In this document: one piece after another, positions 22,801 to 34,800 of the stretch
Numbering within the stretch: the first letter of the stretch is position 1
How the letters are laid out: the number at the start of each line of letters is the position of its first letter
DNA from: Cocos nucifera
Taxonomy: Eukaryota > Streptophyta > Magnoliopsida > Arecales > Arecaceae
DNA: 64,000 nt
Direction: 5' to 3'
Assembly (NCBI GenBank): GCA_006176705.1
Contig: QRFJ01000299.1
Location: 496,001 to 560,000, forward strand
The notes under the pieces: model-generated
The model's input: only the letters and a program-made list of their open reading frames with translations
The model's database searches: none
What the model was told of the DNA's origin: nothing
Translations under genes and position numbers: made by a program

Positions 22801-25800
22801 CGCCTTGGCCTACCTTGGATATTGTCCTGCAGTCACGACTAGAGTTATCATTCCCTTCATTGGCACCATGTCGCTAGTGAAGCCGGCCAACGGGGAGCTC
22901 ATGGATCCCAGACGATTATCGGATATGAACATTTTAAAGAAAGCATCATAATACAAAACGTCAGGGGAACTTCCATTATCTACCAAAACACGGCATACAT
23001 CATACTCAGCAATGTTTAAAGAGATTACAACCACGTCGTTGTACGGGAACTAGACTCCTCGGGCGTCCTCATTGGTGAAAGTGATGAGCGTCTCAGTCCT
23101 CCACCTCTTCTCAAGCTCTGTCGATCCACTAGCCTCCCCACGCCGAAGTCCCCCAGAGATGGTGTTAATGATGCCAATCGGGGGCCAATCTTCTCGCTGC
23201 TCCTCGTCCCTCGGTGGTTCTGGCAGTGGGGGTGCTCTCGACCGATCCTCCTATCCTTCCGGCAGACGTCGCAAGAATCGACTAAGCCTACCGCACCTGA
23301 TGAGCTCCTTGATCTCGTCTTGGAGCTGGATGCACTCTTCTATATCGTGACTGTGATCGCGATGGCAGAGACAGAACTTGCTAGGATTGCGCTTGTCAGA
23401 ATGAGTGCGCATCCTTTTCGATCTCGATAGTTGCTCCCTAATCTCCATCAGCACTTGAATTTTTGGAGCATTGAGAGGCGTAGTTGTGGAATTCTCTGAA
23501 GGGAGAGCTTCGTCGTGCCCTTTATTCGGACTTCTTCACCTCGGGCCCGGATAGTTCGGGCCCACTTACGCTCCGGAGGAGTCCGGGAGCATGGCCGAGC
23601 TCTGCTCGATTTCTCTTCAATCACAGGCACATTCGGTTCGCCCACCTGCCGCTCCTAGGCGGCTTCATTATCCCTAGCCTCAAAGGCCTCCTTAGCTCGA
23701 GTATAACCTTCAGCCCGAGCCAGCATATCGGCAAAGTCCCTAAGGTACTTCTCCAAGGAGAATAGCAAATCATTCTTCTGAAGACCATTCTTGAGTACGG
23801 TAATTGCAACAGACTGATCTAGATTTCGAACCTCTAATGCAGCAGCATTAAACTGGATGACATAAGTTCGGATAAATTTTTCCTCCTGCTTGATATTCAT
23901 CAAGAAATCTGAACCTCGATGGAAACATCGACTACTAACGAAATAAGCCGCAAACTGATAGCTCATTTGATTAAAGAAAAAGATGGTACCCGGCTTAAGG
24001 ACCGAATACCAGTTCCCAGTGGCTCCTTTGAGGATGGATGAAAAAGTCCGACACAAAATGGCGTATGGCGCGCCGTAGAACAGCATCATTATCCGGAAGG
24101 CGTCCAGGTGGTCGACCGGATCGGTGGTCCCGTCGTAACTCTCAAACTGAGGGAGCTTGAAGTTCGACGGGATTAGTTCCTGCATAATCTTCTGAGAAAA
24201 AGAAGGATCAATGCAAATATCGTTACCGTGGGAGGAGGGAGCATGACAGAGTTCTTCGATTCGTCGGCTCATTTTCTGGAGCCTTTGATCCAAAAGATCT
24301 TCACGGTCGTTGATCTCTAGGATTTTCTGGTGGAACGGAGGCAAAGCTCCCCTCGGAGTCAAATCATGGTCCGAGCAAGGGCTCTCTACCCTCTGCTTCC
24401 CTTTTTCGGAGGTCGCCGGCCGACTGACCCAAGTCGGCCGCCCCCAGATTGGGTTCTCTGGCTTCCGAGAAACCTGCTCCGACCGAGATGGCGTCGGAGA
24501 TAGCTGCTGCTGCCGCATGGCCTGCACTGCTTCAGTAAGGCCGCAGACCTGCTGAACCAGCAGGTCAAACTGTACCGTGTCCACCATCGCAGGCAGTGGG
24601 GCTTGAGACGCAGGAGACAAAACAGGAGCGGGAAGATCTAGCCGCGGAGGCGGTTGACCGCCGAATTGAAGCCTTTTTAGGGGGCATCCTCGAGAGGTTG
24701 AGAGGAAAAGTAGGACTCTGGCTGGGATGAAGAGGGATCTCCGCCACGTATTCCTTCAAGAACAAGAAAACCTCAATAACTTGAGGCCCTCCTTCTAGCG
24801 CCAATCCTGTTGGCGCAAAATCTAGCCGTCGTCGAAGTCAAAGCTGGATTTAGGGAGGACGAGGTCGCTGTCGGGATCTGCAAAACAAATTTCGTTCGGA
24901 GTCTAGGGTGGTAGCTCCGGCAAGACCCTCCGACGATTAAGTCAGCTCTTTCGGCCAACAAAAATGAAATACGTAGAGAGATTCTAGCAGAGTTTTTAGG
25001 AAGAGGAGAGCTTTTTTTTCTTTTTCTGAAAGCGTATCTGGAGGATCCCTTATATGGATGGAGCCTATAACAAACTGATAGTGACAGTCGTAACCGTCCG
25101 ATAGTGGGCCATTCAGAGCCACGTGGAGTTTGTTATGGAGGATAGTGTCTATTGTCGTGATGTGCAAGCCCAACGAGGTCCAACGGTCGAAGCTCGGATG
25201 GGAGAGATTAACGGTTCTTTTGGCTATATCGAGGACGAGTGCCGAGGTCCTCTGGGGCTACTGGATGTAATTCGGACGGAGTTTAGCTACTTGAAGGAGT
25301 CCATCTGAAGGAGAAATTCGAGAGGAGCTTGACTGTTGGAGTCTGGCTGAAAAAAAGTTCGGTAGGAGTTCGACTGTTGGAGAAGTCCGGCTAGGAAAAG
25401 AGTCTGGCTAAAGAAGAAGTTCGAAAGGAGTTCAACTGCTGGAGCAGTCCGACTGAAGGAGAAGTCTGGAAGGAGTTCGATTATTGGAGAAGTCCGACTG
25501 GGGAAGGAGTCTGGCTGAAGGAGTTTCAGAGGAGTTCAACTGCTGAAGCAGTCCGACTGAAGGAGAAGTCTGGAAGGAGTTCGACCGTTGGAAGAATCCG
25601 ACTGAATGAGAAGCCCGGAAGGAGTTCAACTGTTGAAGGAGTCTAGCTCAAGGAGAAGTTTGCGAGTCCGACTGTTGGAGGAATCTGGCTGAAGGAAAAG
25701 TTCGAGAGGAGTTCAAATGTTGGAGGAGTTTGACTGAAGGAGAAGTTTGGAACGAGTTCGACTGTTGGAGGAGCCCGACTGGAAGAGTCTGACTGAAGGA

Positions 25801-28800
25801 GAAGTTCGGAAAGAGTTCAACTACTGGAGGAGTCTGGCTGAAGGAGAAGTTCGGGAGGAGTTCAACTGCTGGAGGAGGCCCAAAGTTTAACCATGAAGGC
25901 TATTGCCGGACAGGATCCTTCCAAGATCAAGCATCCAACCGAACTTCGGCAGGAGCGGATTTATCCCCAATAGCAAGAAATAGGGGATGAGTTTTCTCCC
26001 CTACTTTCTTTTCCTTTTCTCATCAGAACCCCTTGATTGGCGGTCAGCCAAGAGGCCTAATGACCTCGAGTTACCTGCCAATCTTGGCCAGGGTGTCCTT
26101 GATCGAGCCAACCAGTCAAAAGTTTGGGGTGGGGGAGGGCGGGATTTGGGTACAGCCCTCTCATTCCAGTTTCCACTCAACCTAGAAAAGGAGGACCGAG
26201 GATCACAGCTCCTTTCCACTTTCCTTTTCCTCCATTCTTGGGCAAGAAGCATGCTCATCATATAAATTGGAGGCCCTCCCTACTTTTGAACCACTAAGCT
26301 CTCATTTCGCCACAACCTCTTCCCTCTTCCAGCTTACCTCCACTGGCTGCTATCTTCTCCTCACCAAGTAGAACCCCAACCGTGATAAGATAAATGACAT
26401 CCACCCTTTCCTTATTTTTATGCCCTATTTCCTTAGTTTCTCCCATCGACCACCATTATTGTTCGCTACTCATCACCACCAATTAATGCCATGGACTATG
26501 GCCCTTTGGCCACCATCACCATCAGTCACAAAATGGCCGTCATCAACCCTGATTACCTCAAGAAATCAATGGAAATCTAAGAGACCTAACCCTTGTTTCC
26601 ATAATCCACATCTTCTCTATTTTCTTATTGAAACCATGACCTTGCAGGACTTCCAAGTGTTCCATGGCCGCATGGCAAAACCTCGACATATAGCGAGTGA
26701 GCTACACTAAGATCGAACCATCACCCCCTATTTTAGCTAAGCTTCTTTCTTTGCATCTCTTCTTCCTATGTTCACCTGAACCGACATCCATCCCCTCTAC
26801 CTCCTCTTCCTTCCCCATTTCCTCCCTCCCTCTCATCCATTTTCCCTCTCTAGCTCTTTCTCTCTAGATCTTCTCTATCCCTCCTTATATCTCCACCTCT
26901 CTATCTCTCCCTTTCTCTCTCATCTTGGCATGTCTTTCTTGCAAGTGAAAGGGAGTCTAGAACTGCCAAGCTTGGAGGTGCCTTTCTCTCAGGGGACAAA
27001 CCCCATACCCAAGGTTATCTCGAATCCCTCCTCTGATCTTAGATCAAGGGATAGATGGTACCCATGAGGGTCAAATTAAGTTTAGCATGTGCACCCAAAT
27101 CTTGACTCTTGGTCAACAAATCATGGGTCACAACTCCTAACTTACAAGGTTTCCAAGTTGCGGAACCTCGGGTGAGCCCTGCAAACCATGGAATCTTTCA
27201 TATTCCCTAGCTTTAGAAAGAAATTGTTGTTGTTTTAAATCCTTCTAAGAAAACTAATTATCCATATACTTTGTCTAGGTCATGCATAGCAATTTTAGAG
27301 GAATTCCCATGCCTTGTAACTCCATCTATAAGTATCTCTACACTAGGTGATGAGAATCAGGAATTCCGCATTTATTTTAGGCAAAGACTTCGTAATTTAG
27401 AAATTATGGGATTTTGAATAATTGAGAGATTTTTTAGAGATTTTATCTCGTCTCTATCTTAGACAGATTCTGTTTTGTTTCCATCTTATTTGAAAAATTT
27501 TATCATGTTTTCATATTAAGAGAAAATCCTGTTTCCATCTTAGACAGATTTTATATCATTTCCATCTTATTTGAGAGATTTTATCTTGTTTCCATATAGA
27601 GAAATATGATTTTCACTTTTATTAAAATATGATTTCATTTCCATCTTATTTAAGTCTATTTAAAGACTCCTATGATATTGAAGGGACAGCTTAGAATGAC
27701 AAATCGAAAATCCTAAAGTAGATTGTTTTTCTTTCTTTTGATTTCTTTGTTTTCCTTTCATTTTATCTCCCTTTCTTGCTTTCCATCTTGAGTTATTTGG
27801 TGCTGCATCAATTGGTATCAAAATACTATTAGATCACTTTCTGCGCATTGTGTAAATTACTTTAAGGTAATTGATCTTGTCTCGTGTAAGGTACGATTTC
27901 TTCATTGAACCTTATGACTTCTTCAAATTGTTGGATAGCTTCTATGATTGCTTAAGTCCTTTCTTTTATTTTTCATACTACCCTAAACCACTTTATTTCA
28001 TACTTCCCTAAACCAAAAAAAAGAACTCGAATCATTTTGTTGGCCTTATTTTATTCACATTTATCTTCAGCAGCTCGATTACATCACATCACCTCTTTGA
28101 TATTGCACGAGTTAAAAACTTAGGCACTACATTTGACTTTACATTCTTCATTGTAAGCATTGTGGTGGAATTTCTCTATGATTACAACATTTTAACCTAA
28201 AATCACTTTTGTCCTTGCCCTTTCTTGCTACCATGACCATTGACAATTTGAAAGATGCTCATTCCTCTATGGAAAAAGAGCTTGAATAAGTTAAAAATAT
28301 CCAAACTGCATTCTAAGATATTTTAAACCAAATATACCAGTCATTAGACTGACTTCAAACTGAGCTTAATGAGCTTCGTACTAATCAAATTGATCACCGC
28401 ATGGACATGGCTAATCTAATAGGTCAGCAAGCCGAACGCCAACTATTCCTGAGAGAGTCAAGACTGGATAAACAACCTTTAGAGGATGACCATACTAGTA
28501 GTCAACCCATTCATCAACCTCCTTCCTGAACTCTTAAGCCAACTGGTGGTCCGAGTTATGTCTTGCAGATTAATCAGTCCTTTCAGACATCCAATTTACA
28601 TGTCAATCCCTCCAATTACTAGTCATTCCATAAACAATTTTCAAAGTCCTCATAAATGTAGGATTCCTCTAGGTTATATAGTAGAAGCTAGGGATGATGA
28701 ATACCATTGAGATGACTATGAGGAAGCAGTGGAACCGCCTATTAACCTATCTAGACGTCATGAGCAACCTACTAGGTATGCTCGAGGCCCTAGGCACTTC

Positions 28801-31800
28801 AAACCTTAAGGTTAACAATTTAGACCGTATCCATCTAGATGTGAGGAGTTTGAGGAATCTCCTAAAGGGGTCAAGATTGATGTCACTTCCTATGATGGCA
28901 GGTTAGACCTAGATACATCCCATATCAAAAGCTCTTATCCTTTTTTGCAAGGTTTGGACTCACTTGGTTTGGCAGAATTTAACATAATTTTCGTACTGTT
29001 ATGCATGAAAATATAGGTATTCTCCCTACGAGCATCCACATCATAAATCCAAGATCGACCTAACAAGATACTAGCAACCTCCATGGATAGCCTCACGTAT
29101 AATCTTAGTAGAGTAACCTCTCATTTGAATTGGCACTAGGCAACACTTGCAAAAAACGATCCCTATGTATATTGATGTTTATCTCATGCATGAAATTCCC
29201 TTATAGCTTTAAAGCATGCTTATTCAATTAATAATGAACAATGTTAAATTGTGATAGACATTGTTAGCTATCTTCCAAGAACTACTTGACAAGGGCATCA
29301 TCAAGTCTATTGTAATGGGGTGCTCTTGTGCTCTTTGTTAAGAAGAAGGATGGTAGTATGTAGCTATACATAGATTATAGGAAGCTAAACAAAGTGATAG
29401 CATTTACAGGAAGCTAAATAAAGTGATAGTTCGGAATGTATACCCTCTACCAAGGATTGATAACCTCTTTGATCAAATGCAAGGTGCTCAAGTCTTTTCC
29501 CAAATCAGCCTTCGATCCAGCTATCACCAATTATGGATCAAGGTCAATGATGTGCCTAGGATGGCCTTTCAAAGTTGATATGGGATCCTAGTGATGCCTT
29601 TCGACTAACGAACGCTTTGACAGCATTCATGGATCTAACAACTAGAGTATTCAAACCCTATTTAGAACAGTGCATTGTTGTCTTCATTGATGACATCCTG
29701 GTACACTCCAAGAATCATGAAGAGCACAAAAAACACCTAAGGATAGTGTTGCAGGCTTTGAGGGAGCAAAAGTTATATTAAAAACTAAATGAGTCCAACT
29801 TTTTGTTGGATAACATCTATTCCTTGATCATACAATCTCTAAGGAGGGTGCTTCTATTGGTCCAAAGAAGGTGGAGGCTACTGTAAAGTGAAGACCGCCG
29901 ACCAATGTGACTGAGGTGTGTAGTTTCATGGGGTTAGCTAGATATTATAGAAAATTTGTTAAAGGGTTCTCCTACATCACAGTTCCGCTAACTCACGTGA
30001 CTCAAAGGGGAGCTAAATTTGAATGGATAAAGGATAGTGAGTAGAGCTTTCAAGAGATAAAGAAGCACTGAATAACAACCCCTATTCACACTCCACCTTC
30101 TAGGAATGGTGGTTTTACCATCTATAGTGATGCATCCAAGATGAGCTTGGGATGTGTATTGATGTAAAATGAGAAAGTTATGGCTTATGCCTAGCTGAAG
30201 CCATATGAGCAAAACTGCCCGACTCATTACTTGGAGCTGGTAGCAGTGGTTGTACTTTGAAACTTTGGAGAAATTACTTATACAAGGAACCTTGCATGAT
30301 CTTTATGGACCATAAGAGCCTCATGTATTTCTTTACCTAGAAGAAGCTGAGAAGATGATTAGAGCTATTGAAGGACTCTGAGTTGACTAATAATTACCAC
30401 TCGTAGAAGGCAAATATGGTAACAAATGCTTTCAGCAAAAAATCTGCAGGCGACTTAGTATCTCTATTCACTTCATAGAAGTTTATTCTAGAACATCTAG
30501 AGAAGTTAGGGATCGAGGTGTGGCTACACAATTCTAGATGTTGGCTTACTGCCCTCATGGTCCAGCCTATTTTGATTGAAAATATTAAAGCATCTTAAAG
30601 AGAACATCTAGACTTGGTGAAAATGGAGAAGGAATAGAACTTGGTGTCCAATCAGAGTTCAAGATTCATGAGGATGTCTCCTTGAGAATCGGTAAAATGT
30701 TGTGTCCAAAAGAATTTGGAGTTGGAGATTCTAGAAGAGGCTCATTGCTCTACCAACATCATGCACCCAGGTGGTATCAAAATGGATAAGAACTTGATAG
30801 AATTTCTGGTGGAGCAGTATGAAAAGGGAGATTTTCAATATGTCACCTAATGTCTGACTTGTCAGCAAGTTAAGGTTGAACATCAGAGGCAGGCAAGGTC
30901 ACTGCAATCTCTTTCCATTCTAGCATGGAAGTAAGAGCATATAACAATGGACCATATATCATTCTAGAAAGGTTTACATCGAGCCATAAGAATCAAGCTA
31001 GAATTCGGCACCGTCTTCCGCCCTCAGACAGATGAGCAATCAGAGTGGACAATCTAAATTTTATAAGGCATTTTGAGGGCTTGAGTGCTTGATTTAAAGT
31101 GTTCTTAGGATGAGCACTTGCCTTTTGTGGAGTTCGCTTATAACAACAACTACTAGGCTAGAATCCAAATGGCTTCATTTGAGGCTCTATATTTAAGAAA
31201 ATGTAGATCTATAATTTGCTAGAATGATGTGGGTTAAAGGAAATTACTAACCAGAATGATCTATAATTTGCTAGAATGATCTATAATTGGCCAGACACTA
31301 ACCAGATCCAGACCAACGACCTCCAAATCAACCAAACGCCAATCAAATCCGACCATATCCAGATCGGCCAAATGCTGACTAGATCTAATCACCTCCAGAT
31401 TGGCCCAGATGCCAACCAGAATAGGATAATATTTTATACTACTCTAACTCTCTATTACATTCTCTATTTTTAACTGTTCTTCCAAAATCTGATCTGACTT
31501 AGGCATTGGAGGATCTAGACGGAGCTAATCTAATGAGCTTTTCTCTTCTTTATTGTGTACACAGACCGACATTCCTCCAAGGATGATCTATGCTCCATCT
31601 TCTACCACTATAAGTCGAGCAAATCGATCAATGCCCTCCAGGCTATCCTAGTTGGACCGGATTTTGGCAGCAGCAGAATCATATCATGCAATTGTATCAC
31701 ATTTATGTCAAGTAAAAACATTTTTTTCCACATTATAGTGTAACTTGAAGCACAATGCTATCAGCCCCTACACCACAAGCATTCCATGTGTCACAAGGGG

Positions 31801-34800
31801 ACTCATGAAAATTATAAATAGGAGGGATTCACATCAAGGTTGTCACATAAAGCAACAATTGCTTATATCACATGGCATGCCAGCAGGGTAGAGCTTTGTT
31901 TTGGCAATAGGATTGGGCCTCATATAATGTTTCACTAATTTGAAGTCCAAAGAGTGCAATATAGGAGGCTAGAAAGCTCGTATTACTGCACCAACTGATT
32001 TTTCTTATTGCAGTTCAATGTGGGAGTGTGTGCCTCACAATTCTAGAATGAAACTGTTAGTGAAGTACCTTTTGCTTGTGAGAGTTGCCCCAATCAACTG
32101 CAAATTTGATGGACCTACACTTGTCGTCGCTCCGCACCGGCCAGTAATGCTGGACCGGCATCAGCCCTCTTGTGAAGAAGTCGTAGTACCTTGGCTTCAC
32201 CAGCAGTGCAAGCGAGTCGCATGCCAGAATATACTTCTCACTGACTGACCATGTTGTCCCCTCAATATAAATCTTGTACCTATACCATCCATCAGTTTTT
32301 TGATTCATGTCTTAAATTCCTCTACAATAGACAAAATCAAAGTAATTAATTACCTATAAATGCATTGGTTGGCCAAACCCGATTCCTTGAACCCTCTCCT
32401 AGTCTCTTTGAACCAATCCTACAAGCTCATCATGATAAGTAAGCAGTCCAATTCTAAATGCCTACACACATACATTTTGCGATAATGCATTCAAAGATGA
32501 AAATGCTTTAACAACACAAAAAAGTCACTCAGTTGGTGTGGTGTATTGTCATTGCTCCCTCTGAATCATGTGAAGTATGCCATTATATAAATCAAAGTGA
32601 TTGGTGAAAGTCACCTAACTGACTTTTTTGAGTGATTGTTCTGAGTTAATGCAGCATTGCTCTTGAAAGATACCTGGGCATAGAGCCGAGCATTCCAGTC
32701 ATGAGCTTCAGATACATTACATTTAAGAAGATCCTGCCGGGTGGCGGCCACCGCTGGATTTCCCTTCCAGTAGGCATAAGGCTTTCTATCCATCCACCTC
32801 ACTCTCTCATTCCCTTCCTTCAGCTCCCTCTTCAGTGCCTCCCATGGCTTTATGTTGATCTCCGCCCTCAATGAAATTCCACAACCACTCAGTCATCAAC
32901 CAAACCTTTCAATCTAAAACAAGGCAGCATGAAAGCAAACAAGCTAAAGTGTCAGCAGAAGGAATTACCAACCCCAGAAGGACCAGTCGGGGAAGACGAT
33001 ATCGAGTGTCGAACCATCGCCGCAGTATCGAAACAAAGGCGGCGGCGCCGACGCATTCCCGCCGCGGTAGTCCCGGGCCATGATGACAGGCCAGTCGACG
33101 GTGTCGAACATGAGTTCAAGGTCCGGGACGCGGCCCGGGTAGTGGCGGAGGAGCTGGAGGATACCCCAGAGAGTGAAGACGTCCCTGGTCTGGAAGGAGA
33201 GGCGATAGTACTCGACGTAGGCCCGGCCGTCGAGGATGACGAGGCGGAAGTTGGCGGTCCTTCGGGCTCTTTTGACCATTTCTTGGGTGATGCCGGTGGA
33301 CTTCCATGGGCGGAGGTCCTCGTGGATCCACCTGAAGTAGTCCGGGCATGAAGGGGAGGTGGGGAGGGAGGCGTCGTCGGAAAGAGGACGGGGGAGTGGT
33401 GTTGAAGGACAGATGTCGGTTGAGTTCTGGTTGCCACCGGGGCAGCTGAATGGTATTATGAGTGGTTTTGGTTTTGGTTTGGGTTGGGTTCGGGGGAGGT
33501 TGGGGTGGAGGAGATTGGTGGAGGGTGGTGGTGGGAATTTCAATCAGATTCGGAGTCTTGGCATCGATGGCTGTGATGCTTCCAATGGACTGCAAGCATA
33601 CATTAGAAAAAGAAAACAGAGATTGATCAGTAAAAGGAAAAGGAAGAACATTACTTTTCATCAAGACATGCTTTATTTTGGAGGAGATTGGTTAGTCCTT
33701 GCTTTTTCTGTGCTCACTCATCACCAATTATATTAGAAGAGGCTCTATGTTCAAAATGAAAGAACTAGCACCTGTTCTCTTGTGCGGGACCGAGATGAGA
33801 TCAGCATAAGCTAAAAGTAATGCTACCCATCACTTGATCAGATGAAATAATTACTTACCTACTTGGCTTTTTTCTTCTTTCTTTTTCTTTTATTGGTGAA
33901 GGTATCAGGCACATGTGATTACCTCCTTTTACAGTAGATTCAGCTTGTTTTTGACAAATGGATACGCCAAACAAATTTGAGTTCACTTTATATACACAGA
34001 GTTGGGCTTATTTGTCTGACTTTGGGATCAGAGAAGAGGTTTCTAAGAGGTAGGCCAGATTAAGACCGAACCATGCTCAAGGGCAGCTACGGGGTTGGCC
34101 TGGGATCAGCTTGGACCATCTCTAACTCAGAAGGCCTTAGCCGGAGAGCAGCCGAAAGTTTCAGCCCAAGCACAAGCTGACCCCTCATTTTATTCCTAAA
34201 ATGAATTCATTTCCTTAATATTGCATGTATACTTCTATAACTTATAGTGTTATTTCCTTAATATTGCATGTATACTTTTCCAGTATTTTCTTCTGAGAAA
34301 ACTCAAATGCCCAATAAAAAAGTTGCCGAAATTGTACTAATTCAGGCTAAGGCAAGCCAGGCGTCAACTATCTTTTTATGGTGCTGCAGCGACTGCTATG
34401 CTACCATCAGACTCCTTTGCACTGGGGGCATCATAGAGACATGGTGGTGGATATGCTAGCGTTAACTCCAGTTTTTGTAACCTACTCTGACTCCAATTTC
34501 ATTTATCTATCCAATCTAATCTGGTCAAGATAGATAGATATGGATGGATATAAATTTAAAATTTTTAATTATAAAATTGATATGGATATTGAGGATCCAT
34601 TCCCATCCCTAAAATTCCGGCCGTCAGTCAAAAAGAAAAAAGAAAAAGTTAAAAAGGTCAACCAGACAAATCTCGGTGTTCACCCATAAGATTTGAATGA
34701 GACCTAGGGACAACATGTGCCACCCGTGACGCTCCGGACGGCACTCGGTTTTCTGTCCTCCGTGTCCTCCGTGAGACGGAACACCAGTGTGATGGTGGGC

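Larger units (their letters stand above)
13308..25972 (-). mobile_element. Complete Ty3/gypsy Tat-lineage LTR retrotransposon (12.7 kb)
   Basis: Both LTRs begin tgttggcgc on the plus strand and end tatccccaa(c/t)a. The 5-bp target duplication GCAAG is present at 13303-13307 and 25973-25977. Gag-pol runs on the minus strand, so 24808-25972 is the 5' LTR. Order: PBS, gag, zinc knuckle, protease, RT, two RNase H domains, integrase, then a 115-bp tandem array, two antisense reading frames, and the 3' LTR. The second (archaeal-type) RNase H and the extra region before the 3' LTR are hallmarks of the Tat lineage. Frameshifts and stops occur in gag, RT, RNase H, integrase and the antisense gene, so the copy is inactive. 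Confidence 0.93.
27351..31210 (+). mobile_element. Decayed Ty3/gypsy element with 5' LTR, gag and pol
   Basis: A probable 5' LTR at 27351-27810 (tgagaatc...gctgcatca) is followed by a tggtatca primer-binding site (27813). Then come gag remnants, RT, RNase H and integrase in plus-strand order, full of stops and frameshifts. Motif style (TDHKSL.Y.F, CQQVKVEHQ) fits the chromovirus side of gypsy. No matching 3' LTR was found; the copy ends near 31210 after EALYLRKCRS. Confidence 0.75.
10887..32068 (-). other. GT90 gene, intron 5 (21.2 kb, retrotransposon-filled)
   Basis: GT at 32068-32067, AG at 10888-10887 (tgagcag). It contains a complete Tat gypsy element (13308-25972), a decayed gypsy element (27351-31210), an LTR fragment (31260-31700), and about 4 kb of unassigned sequence. 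Transcription of GT90 runs in the same direction as the Tat gag-pol. Confidence 0.85.

Noticed and set aside
26261..26710. TATA-like box plus a 96-codon frame as a small gene inside intron 5
   Set aside because: The frame is Pro/Ser/His-rich without a domain, and the TATA-like site alone is weak evidence.
32929..33736. Plus-strand frames and alternative minus frames over GT90 exon 2
   Set aside because: Shadows of the high-GC GT90 exon; only the minus frame with the CAP10 motifs is supported by splice sites and family sequence.
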